A stretch of 64,000 nucleotides of DNA from Metabacillus schmidteae (GCF_903166545.1 NZ_CAESCH010000001.1:4096001-4160000); one strand, 5' to 3'; counted from the stretch's first letter, positions 48,053 to 58,379 are shown. The notes: a model not told the origin generated them from the sequence alone. A program made the numbers and translations.

Positions 48053-49072
48053 TCATACACCTAATAATTGTGACATACTCTTTTCTACCATTTTTGCCAA
48101 ATCAACCACTCTGCAGGAATATCCCCATTCATTATCATACCACGCAAGTACCTTTACTTTATGTTGATCGATAACAATGGTCGACAAGCTATCGATGATT
48201 GCAGAATAAGGGTTTGTATTATAATCAATTGATACTAAAGGCTCTGTAGAATAATCCAAGATTCCTTTTAGTGATGCTTGTGATGCTGATAAAAAAGCTT
48301 GATTAATCTCTTCTAACGTAACAGCTTTTTCAACATCAACAACCAAGTCAACGAGTGAAACATTTGGTGTTGGAACTCTTAGTGCCATACCAAGAAGTTT
48401 CCCTTTCATTTGAGGCAATACAAGCTCCAAAGCCTTTGCAGCTCCAGTGGTAGTTGGAATAATAGACTGACCGCATGCCCTTGCTCTTCTTAAATCTTTA
48501 TGTGGATTGTCAATATTTCTTTGGTCATTCGTGTATGCATGAACTGTTGTCATAAGACCATTTTTCACTGTAAACTCCTCATCAAGTACCTTGATGACGG
48601 GGGCTAGACAATTTGTCGTACATGAAGCATTTGAAATAATAGTATGCTGCTTCGCATTATATTCATGGTCATTAACCCCCATGACAATTGTAATATCTTC
48701 ATTTTTTCCTGGAGCTGTTAATAAAACTTTTTTTGCTCCGGCATTTATGTGTAGCATTGCTTTTTCTTTATCATTAAATTTACCTGTTGCTTCAATGACG
48801 ATATCTATATTTAACTCCTTCCATGGAAGTTCCTCAGGGTTCCTTTCATCCAACAATAGGACCTTTCGTCCATTTACAATGAGATGATCATCCATTGCAA
48901 TAACTTCACCGGCAAAAGCTCCATGATTTGTATCATATTTAATTAAATGAGCTAGTGTGTTTGCTGGATAGCTTGCATTAATAGCCATTATATTTAACCC
49001 TTCTGAGATTGCACGACGAAAGACCATTCTACCTATTCTTCCAAATCCATTAATCGCAATATTTGAAACCAT
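48053..49072 (-). CDS. gapB: gluconeogenic NADP-type glyceraldehyde-3-phosphate dehydrogenase
   Basis: 339 residues from the ATG at 49072 behind GGAGAGGAG. NAD(P) binding NGFGRIGRM, catalytic SNASCTTNCLAP, RARACGQSIIPTTTGAAKA and WYDNEWGYSCRV. The motif NASYPANTLAHLIKYDTNHG marks GapB rather than the glycolytic GapA. Works in gluconeogenesis; repressed by CcpN on glucose in B. subtilis, and CcpN-like boxes lie upstream. Confidence 0.93.
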   Translation of the reverse strand: MVSNIAINGFGRIGRMVFRRAISEGLNIMAINASYPANTLAHLIKYDTNHGAFAGEVIAMDDHLIVNGRKVLLLDERNPEELPWKELNIDIVIEATGKFNDKEKAMLHINAGAKKVLLTAPGKNEDITIVMGVNDHEYNAKQHTIISNASCTTNCLAPVIKVLDEEFTVKNGLMTTVHAYTNDQRNIDNPHKDLRRARACGQSIIPTTTGAAKALELVLPQMKGKLLGMALRVPTPNVSLVDLVVDVEKAVTLEEINQAFLSASQASLKGILDYSTEPLVSIDYNTNPYSAIIDSLSTIVIDQHKVKVLAWYDNEWGYSCRVVDLAKMVEKSMSQLLGV

Positions 49073-49097
49073 AAAAATTCTCCTCTCCACCAACATA

Positions 49098-49140
49098 TGT
49101 GTTACACTATTTTAACATTTTCTAATAATAGTATAACACA
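49098..49140. promoter_or_regulatory. pair of CcpN-like boxes at gapB
   Basis: Minus-strand TGTGTTATACT (49140-49130) matches the CcpN consensus TRTGHYATAYW fully and contains the probable -10 TATACT. Plus-strand TGTGTTACACT (49098-49108) is an opposed copy with one mismatch. Two sites are expected at a CcpN promoter. Confidence 0.65.
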
Positions 49141-49251
49141 TTTAAAGTGAATAAGGATCATCTCTTTGTCCTTATGTAGCCTATTTTTCTTAAAACATTA
49201 TTAAATTTTTTATTGTTTAAATAGTATTCAAGGTACAATTTTGCGGTAGCA

Positions 49252-51420
49252 ATAGAGTAGGGTAACCTCTTTCAAGGCTACCCCCTCATCAAACCGTACG
49301 TGTCCTATTAAGACATACGGCTTACCAATGTGTTTGAATTAATCAGTATGTTGCTAGTCGCTTGGCATAGTTCATTTTACGAACGCGTTCAGGAGTGTAA
49401 TATTCCTCCCCGCGTTCCTTTGCTCTTTGAATTTGCTTTTGTTGTTTCTTCTTTTGCTTTTCTTTCATGTATTGAATGTAGTCATCCAATGTATGACCAA
49501 ATTGCTTTCCATAATACAACTGAAACGCAGGTACTAGTCCAATCTTAGTGAAATATTCTATGTTCCACTTCGTATTCATGGCATACCCCTTGCGTTGGCT
49601 TGGGTGGTCATGAATCATGGCCACTCTCAACCTTCTTCGAACGTAAGAATCCATTGCGAGTAGTTCATTCTTAAAAACATTGAAATAACAGTTTAGTTTA
49701 TGCCCATGTTCTTTGAATTCTTCTACTGCTTTCCAAATCGTTAAATAGAAATTAACTTTCCCTCGAATCACAGAGTTCACTCTCTCAAGCCACTTTTCTT
49801 TACTTAAGGTTAAAGTCTTTCTTGTTCGTTGTTTAATTTTAATGCGAAAGTCACTCCATGTTTCCTCTTTAGGTTTCGTAATGTAATACGGTTTCCCATC
49901 TTTCTTACGTTTTCTCCAATGCTCAAAAGTAAAGCCCAGGAAGTCAAAGTCATCATTATTAAAATCAACGATTTTAGTCTTCTCCACAGAGATTTCTAAC
50001 CCAAGTTCTTTTAATACTTCCTTTGTAACTTCTTCAGCCTTCTTTATTTCCTCCTTGCTCTTGGCAAAGAGTAAGAAATCGTCCGCGTAGCGGACGAACT
50101 TTATCCCATGTTGGTCAAGAGTCCAATCCAATTCATTTAAATAGATATTGGCGAGTAAAGGCGAGATCACTCCACCTTGCGGTGTTCCAGAATCTACCTG
50201 ATGGTATTTACCTTCTTCCATATATCCTGCTTTTAGCCATTTCCAAATCATATCAAGGACGGTTCCATCCGCAATGTACTTGTTTAACACTTTCAATAGC
50301 TTCTTGTGGGGAATATTGTCAAAGAATCCTTTAATGTCACAATCATAAATATAGTTGTAGCCATTTTCGATATTCCACATAATCAATTGTAGTACACGCT
50401 TCGCCCCCACATTGGGACGATAGCCACAAGACCATTTATGGAAAATGTCCTTTTCAAACTTAGGTTCTAGTACATTACGTAATGCTTGTTGAACAATACG
50501 ATCTTCAATGGTTGGGATACCTAGTGGGCGTTTCTTCCCATTCTTTTTTGGAATATAAACACGTCGCACTGGTGAGGGTACGTAATCTTTCGCTCTTAGT
50601 TTCATGAGTAGATTTTCAAGGTTCTCCTCTAGATTCTTCTCATAACTTTCAAGCGTTTCTTCATCTATTCCTCCTGCACCCTTATTCACTTTTACATTCT
50701 CCCAAGCTGTTTTGATCTTTCGATCAAAGAGAATTTGCCCATAGACACTATGCCATTTTAATTTCAAAGTCTGATTCATTCTTATTCGACACCTTTCAAT
50801 GTGTACTTTCAGTTCGTTTATACCGAAGTATCGTTTACTGTTGACATTACACACTTTTAGTTGTGTAGAGCCACAAGGTCATTCCCCTTCCGTTCGATGA
50901 TTGTTTAGTCAATCACCTACTTCCGTACTATGAGAACGTCTGACTTCTCTATCCACAAGGCTCATTTCGGATTATCCTTATAAAGCCTTGCCCTTATGGT
51001 GAGATAGAGATCTCACGGGGTTATCGTACTTTCCTTCTGTACATACCCAGCACCATCACCGAATAAGCTACGACAGATCGGCTGATTTCTCTGACCTGCC
51101 ATTACAATTATTGTAGACTTCCCATTATTTGCGGATGGTCGCCAACTTATCCTGCCGCCGTGCTTCACACTTATTGCATTTGGGTCTGCACATCCGACTG
51201 CGGTTCTCTCGATTTACCGCATCTCCATCAGACAAAGCCTCACGACCATGCCATAGATTAGTCTTCACTAGTTGTATCAGCACCCTAGTGGAAGGACTTT
51301 CACCTTCGAGAAAATGAGTCTTCCAGGATTCGGGAGCAGTTGTTATCGAAATAACTTACTCCAACCTTTAACAGCTCATTCAGTGCAGATATCTGCACAA
51401 GGTACGACTGCCCGTCGCAC
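49252..51420 (-). mobile_element. group II (bacterial class C) intron
   Basis: 2.17 kb. 5' end GTGCGACGGG at 51420; domain V with AGC triad (AAGCCGTATG ... ACGTACGG, 49324-49290) then domain VI (GGGTAGCC...GGTTACCC) and a 3' end near CTAT at 49252. It sits on the minus strand directly below the coaE terminator, the insertion habit of class C introns. RNA domain I-IV fills 51420-50780. Confidence 0.9.
49343..50779 (-). CDS. ltrA: group II intron reverse transcriptase/maturase
   Basis: 478 residues from the ATG at 50779 (AGGTG 11 bases upstream). RT motifs: VRRVYIPKKNGKKRPLGIPT, CDIKGFFDNIPH, SGTPQGGVISPLLANIYLNELD, RYADDFLLF (catalytic YADD), and LEISVEKTKIV; maturase domain X follows (residues about 345-420). 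No HNH endonuclease domain is seen at the C-terminus, as in class C introns. Confidence 0.93.
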   Translation of the reverse strand: MNQTLKLKWHSVYGQILFDRKIKTAWENVKVNKGAGGIDEETLESYEKNLEENLENLLMKLRAKDYVPSPVRRVYIPKKNGKKRPLGIPTIEDRIVQQALRNVLEPKFEKDIFHKWSCGYRPNVGAKRVLQLIMWNIENGYNYIYDCDIKGFFDNIPHKKLLKVLNKYIADGTVLDMIWKWLKAGYMEEGKYHQVDSGTPQGGVISPLLANIYLNELDWTLDQHGIKFVRYADDFLLFAKSKEEIKKAEEVTKEVLKELGLEISVEKTKIVDFNNDDFDFLGFTFEHWRKRKKDGKPYYITKPKEETWSDFRIKIKQRTRKTLTLSKEKWLERVNSVIRGKVNFYLTIWKAVEEFKEHGHKLNCYFNVFKNELLAMDSYVRRRLRVAMIHDHPSQRKGYAMNTKWNIEYFTKIGLVPAFQLYYGKQFGHTLDDYIQYMKEKQKKKQQKQIQRAKERGEEYYTPERVRKMNYAKRLATY

Positions 51421-51422
51421 GC

Positions 51423-51454
51423 AAAAAAAAAGAGACTAATATAGCCTCTTTTCT
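51423..51454 (-). terminator. terminator of coaE, group II intron target
   Basis: AAAGAGGCT / AGTCTCTTT stem with a G-T pair followed by nine T on the minus strand; the intron starts three bases later. Confidence 0.85.
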
Positions 51455-52047
51455 TAAATCCATTTTTTTAACACAGCTTCCAGCTGGATTTGAGTATCTT
51501 CTACAGAACCGTTATTATCAATAATTTCATCAGCAAGTTTTCTTTTATCCTTTAAAGGGTGTTGAGATTGAATACGGAGTTTCGCTTCGTCATTCGTGTA
51601 GTTGTTTCGTTGCATTAACCTCTCAAGCTGAGTTTCTTCGTCCACATACACAAGGATTGTCTTATCAACCATATAGGTAAGCTTGCTTTCAAATAATAAA
51701 GGAATATCTAAGACAACCAGCTTTGAACCCTGCTTTTTTTCTTCTTCTACTTGATGAAGCATTTCTTTCCTAACTTCCGGGTGAACAATCTTATTTAGCT
51801 GCTCTCTTTTTTTTTGATCACTAAAAATCAAAGCACCTAACTTCCCACGATCCAGAGTTTGGTCTTCCTGTAGAATGTCTGCACCAAAAACGTCAATTAT
51901 TTGGTTATACGCTGGTCTCCCTATTTCGACGACATCCCTGGAAATTTGATCTGCATCAACAACTGTTATGCCCATTTCTTTAATCATATTTGATACTGTA
52001 CTTTTTCCACTTGCTATTCCACCTGTTAGTCCAATGACAACTGTCAC
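51454..52047 (-). CDS. coaE: dephospho-CoA kinase
   Basis: 197 residues; P-loop GLTGGIASGKSTV (6-18), DADQISRDVV, and LDIPLLFES segment. Last step of coenzyme A synthesis. Between ytaF and the intron; ytaG in older B. subtilis naming. Confidence 0.96.
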   Translation of the reverse strand: MTVVIGLTGGIASGKSTVSNMIKEMGITVVDADQISRDVVEIGRPAYNQIIDVFGADILQEDQTLDRGKLGALIFSDQKKREQLNKIVHPEVRKEMLHQVEEEKKQGSKLVVLDIPLLFESKLTYMVDKTILVYVDEETQLERLMQRNNYTNDEAKLRIQSQHPLKDKRKLADEIIDNNGSVEDTQIQLEAVLKKWI

Positions 52048-52066
52048 AGCCTTTAGCCTCCATTGC

Positions 52067-52705
52067 TTATAATTTCCATATCCCTATCATAATGAGAATA
52101 ATCCCAGGAAGGCAAGAGAATTTATCCACCCATGAAAATCTTGCAAAAATATGGCCCGATTTTATTCCTATCCAAACAAAGAGAGAGCTCATACACGCTA
52201 CTAAAACACTCATAATAATTGGTGAATAGCCCAATAATGCAGCACCGATCCCAGCTCCAAATGCATCTAAAGATAAAGCCAATCCAAGTAGAAATGCTTC
52301 AACTCCAGTGATTGTTCCAGATTTGTCTATATCTGCAGTCATCGGCTTTCTAAGTATGTTTATCACAATTCCAAAAGTTTTAATTTCAAAATTAATAATG
52401 GTTTTCTCAACTTCTTCTTCCACTCCACTTTCTTTAGATGGCCGAAAAAACTGGTATAAAACCCATGCTCCAATAAGCATTAAAATAAATCCACCTAGCT
52501 TTTCCGTTATATAGATCGGGAATATCTTCGTTAATATTTCGCCAAGAAACATCGCTCCAAGCATTGTTCCTGCTGAACAGCAAGCAATTATAAAAATGGA
52601 CTTTAATGGTATTCTCATTTTCCTCATTCCGTAAGTAAAACCAACTGAAAAACTATCTAAACTAACTGCAAATGCTAATAACAAAAGTGACATGTATTGA
52701 AACAT
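52067..52705 (-). CDS. ytaF: sporulation membrane protein YtaF
   Basis: 212 residues, six hydrophobic segments in two repeated halves, each beginning with LAxSLDSF/LDAFGAG; resembles the MntP-type manganese exporter fold. In B. subtilis YtaF is associated with sporulation; transported substrate not shown. Between mutM and coaE. Confidence 0.82.
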   Translation of the reverse strand: MFQYMSLLLLAFAVSLDSFSVGFTYGMRKMRIPLKSIFIIACCSAGTMLGAMFLGEILTKIFPIYITEKLGGFILMLIGAWVLYQFFRPSKESGVEEEVEKTIINFEIKTFGIVINILRKPMTADIDKSGTITGVEAFLLGLALSLDAFGAGIGAALLGYSPIIMSVLVACMSSLFVWIGIKSGHIFARFSWVDKFSCLPGIILIMIGIWKL

Positions 52706-52830
52706 ATAGGTCTAGCCCCTTCCTTCTAATTGCTAACATAGTCTATGATCAACGCCCAGAGAATGTTAAAGAAGAATCGTTTTTTGAACATGGCTACCTT
52801 ATGTACTCTAATCACTTTTTAGAATTACCG

Positions 52831-52871
52831 AAAAAAGGTAAAGATCACCTGTTGATGTCTTTACCCTTTTT
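52831..52871 (-). terminator. terminator of mutM
   Basis: GGTAAAGA / TCTTTACC stem with a 13-nt loop, T-rich on both strands, right after mutM. Confidence 0.85.
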
Positions 52872-53696
52872 TTACTTTTGGCATTTTGAACAAAAATGTG
52901 TCCCACGTCCACCGACAACCGTTTTGGTTAAAATTTGACCGCAATTTTTACAAGGTTCATTCGTCCGGCCATATACGTATAATTGTAGTTGGAACATCCC
53001 AATTTCACCTTGTGTGTTTACGTATGATCGGATAGTGCTTCCACCTTGCGCAACTGCTTCATCAAGAGTTTGAATAATTTCTTTATGCAATCGTTCATAT
53101 TCTTGATTCGATAATTGTCCAGCTGTACGTTCAGGGTTTATTCCCGCTCGAAATAAGGCTTCATCCACATAAATATTGCCAAGTCCTACAACAACTGACT
53201 GATCAAGTAAAGCAGTTTTGATTTTCCGAGATGTTTTCGCTAATCGTTCTTTAAGATATTCTTTCGTAAATTGTGAAGAAAAAGGTTCGGGACCTAATTG
53301 AGAAAGAGGAGGACTTTGCTCCTCTTCTCCTTTTTTGAATAAATGCATTGTACCAAATTTCCTTACATCCCGGTATCTAAGCTCTGTGTTATCCGTAAAT
53401 GTAAACAACACATGTGTATGCTTTTCGACTTCATCTTTAGGCTGATATAAGCCATATCTTCCTTCCATTCTTAAATGAGATACCAGAACATAGTCGTCCA
53501 AAATAAATTTTAAAAATTTTCCTCTACGATTCACATCAAGAATAGACTGACCTGCTAATGCATCCCTAAACTGTTCAACTTCTTCCGGCTTTTTAATCAT
53601 TTTAGGCCAAAGAATGGAAACCTTTTTTATTTTTTTACCTTTTACAAGTTGAATCAGTGTTCTTCGTACTGTTTCAACCTCTGGTAATTCGGGCAT
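52872..53696 (-). CDS. mutM: formamidopyrimidine-DNA glycosylase
   Basis: 274 residues. Starts PELPEVETVRRTL (Pro2 is the nucleophile, Glu3 catalytic), H2TH region VGLGNIYVDEALFRAGI, and zinc finger CKNCGQILTKTVVGGRGTHFCSKC. Removes 8-oxoguanine. Follows polA by 27 nt. Confidence 0.97.
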   Translation of the reverse strand: MPELPEVETVRRTLIQLVKGKKIKKVSILWPKMIKKPEEVEQFRDALAGQSILDVNRRGKFLKFILDDYVLVSHLRMEGRYGLYQPKDEVEKHTHVLFTFTDNTELRYRDVRKFGTMHLFKKGEEEQSPPLSQLGPEPFSSQFTKEYLKERLAKTSRKIKTALLDQSVVVGLGNIYVDEALFRAGINPERTAGQLSNQEYERLHKEIIQTLDEAVAQGGSTIRSYVNTQGEIGMFQLQLYVYGRTNEPCKNCGQILTKTVVGGRGTHFCSKCQK

Positions 53697-53722
53697 GTAT
53701 TCACATCCTTTTTACACTAGGG

Positions 53723-56347
53723 TTATTTCGCATCATACCATGAGTTCCCATAAGAATAATCTACTCTTAGAGGTACTATTAACTCGACTGCGTTTTCCAT
53801 TACCTCCGGAACAATTTTTTCAAGAATAGCTACTTCCTCTTTTGGAGCTTCAAATATCAACTCATCATGCACCTGTAACAATAATTTCGTTTGCAGCTTT
53901 TCTTCCTTTAATCTTTCAGCCATATCAATCATGGCTTTCTTAATTATATCTGCTGCACTACCTTGAATAGGTGTATTCATTGCTGTTCGCTCTGCAAAGC
54001 TGCGAAGATTAAAATTACGGCTTGTGATTTCAGGAAGATATCTTCTTCTTTGAAGTATTGTTTTTACAAATCCTTTATCTCTTGCATCCGCCACAATATC
54101 TTCCATGTATTCTTGAACTCCTACGAATGTTTCCAAATAACGTTTAATGAATTCCCCTGCTTCCTTACGGGTAATACCTAGACTTTGTGATAGTCCAAAA
54201 TCACTAATTCCATATACGATACCAAAGTTTACTGCTTTAGCTTGTCTTCTCATATTTGATGTGACTTCATCCTCTGATACATGAAAAACATCCATTGCTG
54301 TTTTTGTATGAATATCCAAATCATTTTGGAATGCGTCTACTAAATTTTCATCATTTGCAATATGTGCTAGTACCCTCAGCTCAATTTGTGAGTAATCAGC
54401 TGCAAAAATGACCCAATCCTTTTTAGATGGAACAAATGCCTGACGTATTTTTTTCCCTTCTTCTAATCGAATTGGAATGTTTTGTAAATTCGGGTCAATT
54501 GAGCTGAGTCTACCCGTTGTTGTTAACACTTGATTAAATCTTGTGTGTATTTTTTGTGTATCAGAGTGAACAACCTTTAACAATCCTTCAATATATGTAG
54601 ATTGTAATTTTCCGAGTTGGCGATAGTGGAGTATATCCTTTACAATCTCATGTTTATCCTCAAGCTTTTCTAATACATCTGCAGAAGTGGAATAACCTGT
54701 CTTGGTTTTCTTCACAACAGGAAGATTTAATTTATCAAATAAAATCACACCAAGCTGTTTTGGTGAATTAATATTAAATGACTCTCCTGCATGTGCATAG
54801 ATGCTTTCTTCTAATGTTTTTAACTGCTCAGTAAGATTTTTCCCCATTTCTTTTAATCGATCAACATCAACTTTAATACCAGTTGCTTCCATTTCAGCAA
54901 GTATGAATGACAATGGCATCTCTAAATCATATAATAGGGCAGACTGATCGTTATCTTCTAACTGATTAATGAGCTTTTCCTTTATATCAGATATAGCTAG
55001 TCCTTTTCGAACAAGATGTTCTCCTAACTTATCGCTTGCTGGAACTGAACGCTTTGCTCCTTTTCCATATACAACCTCGTCATGCTGAACGACTGATACA
55101 CCATGTGCTTTAGAGACACTTGCCACATCCTCATAGGTAGCAGATGGGTTCAATATATACGCAGCAATTAATACATCAAAGTTTATCCCTTTTAATGAAA
55201 TTCCCTTCCAACTAAGAGCTACGGTTGTCTTCTTTCCATCGTAAACTGTTTTCAGCTTGGTTTCATCTTCAGCCCATTCCTTGAATTGACTTGAATTCAG
55301 AGCAATGTCGGCAGGTATGTAGTAATGACCATGTTGATTTATGATGGAAAAGCCGTTTATATCAGCTTGATGATAGCTATCCTCCAATACTTCTGCGTAA
55401 AAAGTAGCTTCATCTGTTAATATTTCCTGTGAGAACTCACTGACGACTTCAAAGCTTATATCTTCTATTTCTTCTTCTGCAGCTTCGGTCCCCAGTTTAT
55501 CCAACAATGAATTAAAGCCTAGTTCCTTGAACAGCTCTGTAACCTTTTTAGAATCAAATCCCTCATAATGAACTTCATCCAATGCTATAGTCAGCGGTGC
55601 CTCACAATCTATTGTAGCGAGCTTTTTACTCATTATCGCTTGTTCCCTGTTTTCCTCCAGTTTTTCTTTAAGCTTTTTCCCACCTACTTTTTCAATAGAC
55701 GCCAATACATTTTCTAATGTATTGAATTCTGTTAAAAGTTTAATTGCCGTTTTTTCACCTACACCTGGAACTCCGGGAATATTATCAGATGTATCACCCA
55801 TTAATCCCTTCATATCTATAATTTGCTCTGGAGTTAGACCATACTTCTCTTGGACAAAATCCGGCGTGTAAGAATCAACATCTGTAATACCTTTTTTTGT
55901 AATATCTACAGTTATTTTGTCCGTTACTAGTTGCGTTAAATCTTTATCTCCTGAAATAACCTTAACTTCATAGCCATCCTTCTCAGCTTGTCTAGACAAT
56001 GTTCCGATAATATCATCTGCTTCGTAATTTTCCAATTCATACCGAGATACTTGGTAAGCATCCAACAACTCTCGAATGAACGGAAATTGCTCTGATAATT
56101 CAGGTGGAGTCTTTTGTCTTCCTCCCTTATATTCTTGGAAGGTTTTGTGTCTAAACGTTGTTTTCCCTGCATCAAATGCAACCAGCATATGTGTTGGTTT
56201 TTCATCCTCTAATATCTTCATTAAAATCATTGTAAAACCGTAAATTGCATTCGTATGTACACCTTTATCATTGTTTAGTAATGGTAAAGCAAAAAAAGCA
56301 CGGTAAGCAATACTATTTCCATCAATTAATACAAGCTTTTTAGTCAA
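53723..56347 (-). CDS. polA: DNA polymerase I
   Basis: 874 residues. 5'-3' exonuclease domain (residues 1-290, DGNSIAYRAFFALP, GLMGDTSDNIPGVPGVGEKTA), an inactive 3'-5' exonuclease-like domain lacking the DxE motif as is usual in Bacillus, and polymerase with motifs A DYSQIELRVLAHI, B RRQAKAVNFGIVYG, C VHDELIFEAP. Okazaki fragment and repair synthesis. Confidence 0.97.
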   Translation of the reverse strand: MTKKLVLIDGNSIAYRAFFALPLLNNDKGVHTNAIYGFTMILMKILEDEKPTHMLVAFDAGKTTFRHKTFQEYKGGRQKTPPELSEQFPFIRELLDAYQVSRYELENYEADDIIGTLSRQAEKDGYEVKVISGDKDLTQLVTDKITVDITKKGITDVDSYTPDFVQEKYGLTPEQIIDMKGLMGDTSDNIPGVPGVGEKTAIKLLTEFNTLENVLASIEKVGGKKLKEKLEENREQAIMSKKLATIDCEAPLTIALDEVHYEGFDSKKVTELFKELGFNSLLDKLGTEAAEEEIEDISFEVVSEFSQEILTDEATFYAEVLEDSYHQADINGFSIINQHGHYYIPADIALNSSQFKEWAEDETKLKTVYDGKKTTVALSWKGISLKGINFDVLIAAYILNPSATYEDVASVSKAHGVSVVQHDEVVYGKGAKRSVPASDKLGEHLVRKGLAISDIKEKLINQLEDNDQSALLYDLEMPLSFILAEMEATGIKVDVDRLKEMGKNLTEQLKTLEESIYAHAGESFNINSPKQLGVILFDKLNLPVVKKTKTGYSTSADVLEKLEDKHEIVKDILHYRQLGKLQSTYIEGLLKVVHSDTQKIHTRFNQVLTTTGRLSSIDPNLQNIPIRLEEGKKIRQAFVPSKKDWVIFAADYSQIELRVLAHIANDENLVDAFQNDLDIHTKTAMDVFHVSEDEVTSNMRRQAKAVNFGIVYGISDFGLSQSLGITRKEAGEFIKRYLETFVGVQEYMEDIVADARDKGFVKTILQRRRYLPEITSRNFNLRSFAERTAMNTPIQGSAADIIKKAMIDMAERLKEEKLQTKLLLQVHDELIFEAPKEEVAILEKIVPEVMENAVELIVPLRVDYSYGNSWYDAK

Positions 56348-56476
56348 TCGTTATCCTCCTCTATTTAAAACGAATTTCTATCGTATAACTCTTTGCATAT
56401 TTAAAAAACCCCGGTTTTCCACTTCTATTTTATCATGACTACAAATAGAAAGGAAAATAGGGTTCTTTTTAGATGG

Positions 56477-57406
56477 TTATTGTTCTCCCTTTAGCAAGCT
56501 TGCATATGGTGAACTAAATGGAATAATGATGACTGTTTCTTCATCAATGGTTTGTTTATAGGATTGTAGTGTACGATACATTTCATAAAATGCAGGGTCT
56601 TTTGAGTAAGCAGTATTATAAATTTTTGCAGCTTCTTTTTCACCTTCACTTCGAATAACCTCAGCATCAGCCTCTGCCTTTGCAAGCATTTCTTTTACTT
56701 CTCGATCTGTTTCAGCAATAATACTGTTCTTTTCTGCATCTCCTTTTGATAAATAACCTTGCGCTGTTGATTCACGCTCTGAAATCATCCTTGTAAATAC
56801 AGACTCTTCATTTTCTGAAGGCAGATCGGTTCTTTTCATGCGAACATCTGTTACAGCAATTCCATAGTTACCTTCTTCAAGTAAATTATTTACAATTTCT
56901 GTTACTTTATCATTTAGACTGCCTCTTGATGACTTTTCATCATTGATGATCTCATCGTAATTTAATTGCCCTAATTCAGAACGGACGGTTGAGAACACAT
57001 ACTCCGCCATTTTTGTTTCAGCATTTACGATAGATCTTGCATTCGCGATCATTTTCTTAGGATCATCTATTCTCCAAACTGTGTAATTATCAATGATTAG
57101 ACGTTTTTTGTCCTTGGTATTAATTTCAGCTTCTTCCACATCATATGTCATTTGGTATTTAGGAAGTGTTGTGACAGATTGAATAAAAGGAATTTTAAAG
57201 TGTAAGCCCGGCTCCTCAATAATACGGACAACTTCCCCGAATTGGCGAACAACTTTATATTCATTTTCTTTCACAATGAATAGGTTTGTTAGGAGAATGA
57301 CAAATATCGCAATAATAATTAGAAATATGATTCCTGCACGTAGATATCCCTTAAACGAGAAGGCAGGCTTTTTCTCTTCCATGCTTACTACGTTATCATT
57401 GTCCAT
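56477..57406 (-). CDS. hflC: SPFH/band 7 membrane protein HflC
   Basis: 309 residues from the ATG at 57406 with AAGGAAG eight bases upstream; it overlaps the end of hflK by 11 bases. One N-terminal span (residues about 20-42) then a band 7/SPFH domain and a helical tail. With HflK it regulates the FtsH protease in proteobacteria. Absent from B. subtilis 168 to my knowledge. Confidence 0.85.
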   Translation of the reverse strand: MDNDNVVSMEEKKPAFSFKGYLRAGIIFLIIIAIFVILLTNLFIVKENEYKVVRQFGEVVRIIEEPGLHFKIPFIQSVTTLPKYQMTYDVEEAEINTKDKKRLIIDNYTVWRIDDPKKMIANARSIVNAETKMAEYVFSTVRSELGQLNYDEIINDEKSSRGSLNDKVTEIVNNLLEEGNYGIAVTDVRMKRTDLPSENEESVFTRMISERESTAQGYLSKGDAEKNSIIAETDREVKEMLAKAEADAEVIRSEGEKEAAKIYNTAYSKDPAFYEMYRTLQSYKQTIDEETVIIIPFSSPYASLLKGEQ

Positions 57407-58379
57407 TACTTTCACTTCCTTCCTTTTCAGTTGATTCTGTTTCTACAGGTTTAGCTGCTGCTCCATCTTTAATCGGCAAATACTTCATTGTATTACCATC
57501 ATCCTCCATTATATAAATTTCAGCATTTGGCAGGACTTGATCGATGGTTTCTAAAACTAAACGTTTTTGTGTAATTTCTTTTGCATTCACATATTCATTA
57601 TAGATAGCATTAAACTGAGCTACATCACCGCGGGCCTCTTCTATGCGAGCCGCTTTATCTCCCTGAGCCGAAGACATAATGGCAGCCTTCTCCCCCTGCG
57701 CTTCTTCAGTTCGTTTGTTACGGTACTTATCTGCTTCATTCTTCCTTGTATTCATTGTTTCACGAGCATCCGTTACATTCGTAAATGCTTTTCTTACTTC
57801 TTCATTTGGCAAATCAACATCTTGTAATTTAACAGCTAAAATCGTAATACCTATATCATAATTTTCGACTAAATTAGTTAATAATTCTTGAACCTGCTTT
57901 TCAATTTCTACCTTACCAGATGTTAAGGCATCATCTATTGTTGAGCTGCCTATAATACTTCTCAAACTTGCAGAAGTAGCATCCTCGAGCATTTCTGTTG
58001 GATTTTCTGCATTAAATAGGTATTTTCCCGGGTCAGTTATTTTCCATTGAACAACCATATCTGCTAATACGATGTTTTCGTCACCTGTAATCATTTTGGT
58101 TTCTTTTGGGAAATCCTCTACTTCTCCATCTTGAGTTTCTTTATAGCCAAACTGAAGACTGAATGTTTCCTTTGAAAGAACCTCAACAGACTGAATTGGC
58201 CAAGGATATTTAAAGTGTAAACCCGGCTCGCTAATACCTTCTTCAACTTCACCAAGTGTAATCATCACAGCTTGTTCTGATTCATCAACGGTATACCATG
58301 AAGTAAATGCAACAATTGCTAATAAAATAATTAATAAGGCAAAACCACTAATGGAAAAAATCCTTTTTAAACTTAACAT
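57396..58379 (-). CDS. hflK: SPFH/band 7 membrane protein HflK
   Basis: 327 residues: N-terminal span (residues 11-30), then SPFH domain (EPGLHFKYPWPIQSVEVL) and a coiled, Lys/Glu-rich region with AEQGEKAAIM-like repeats (EEAQGEKAAIMSSAQGDKAARIEEARG). GGGGGA precedes the ATG. A consensus sigma-W promoter lies about 50 nt upstream. Confidence 0.85.
   Translation of the reverse strand: MLSLKRIFSISGFALLIILLAIVAFTSWYTVDESEQAVMITLGEVEEGISEPGLHFKYPWPIQSVEVLSKETFSLQFGYKETQDGEVEDFPKETKMITGDENIVLADMVVQWKITDPGKYLFNAENPTEMLEDATSASLRSIIGSSTIDDALTSGKVEIEKQVQELLTNLVENYDIGITILAVKLQDVDLPNEEVRKAFTNVTDARETMNTRKNEADKYRNKRTEEAQGEKAAIMSSAQGDKAARIEEARGDVAQFNAIYNEYVNAKEITQKRLVLETIDQVLPNAEIYIMEDDGNTMKYLPIKDGAAAKPVETESTEKEGSESNGQ

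Noticed and set aside
51129-51317. 62-codon plus-strand frame
   Set aside because: Lies in the structured RNA part of the group II intron.
56400-56430. Short AAAACC / GGTTTT palindrome between hflC and polA
   Set aside because: Two-base loop and no T-run support; not called as a terminator.
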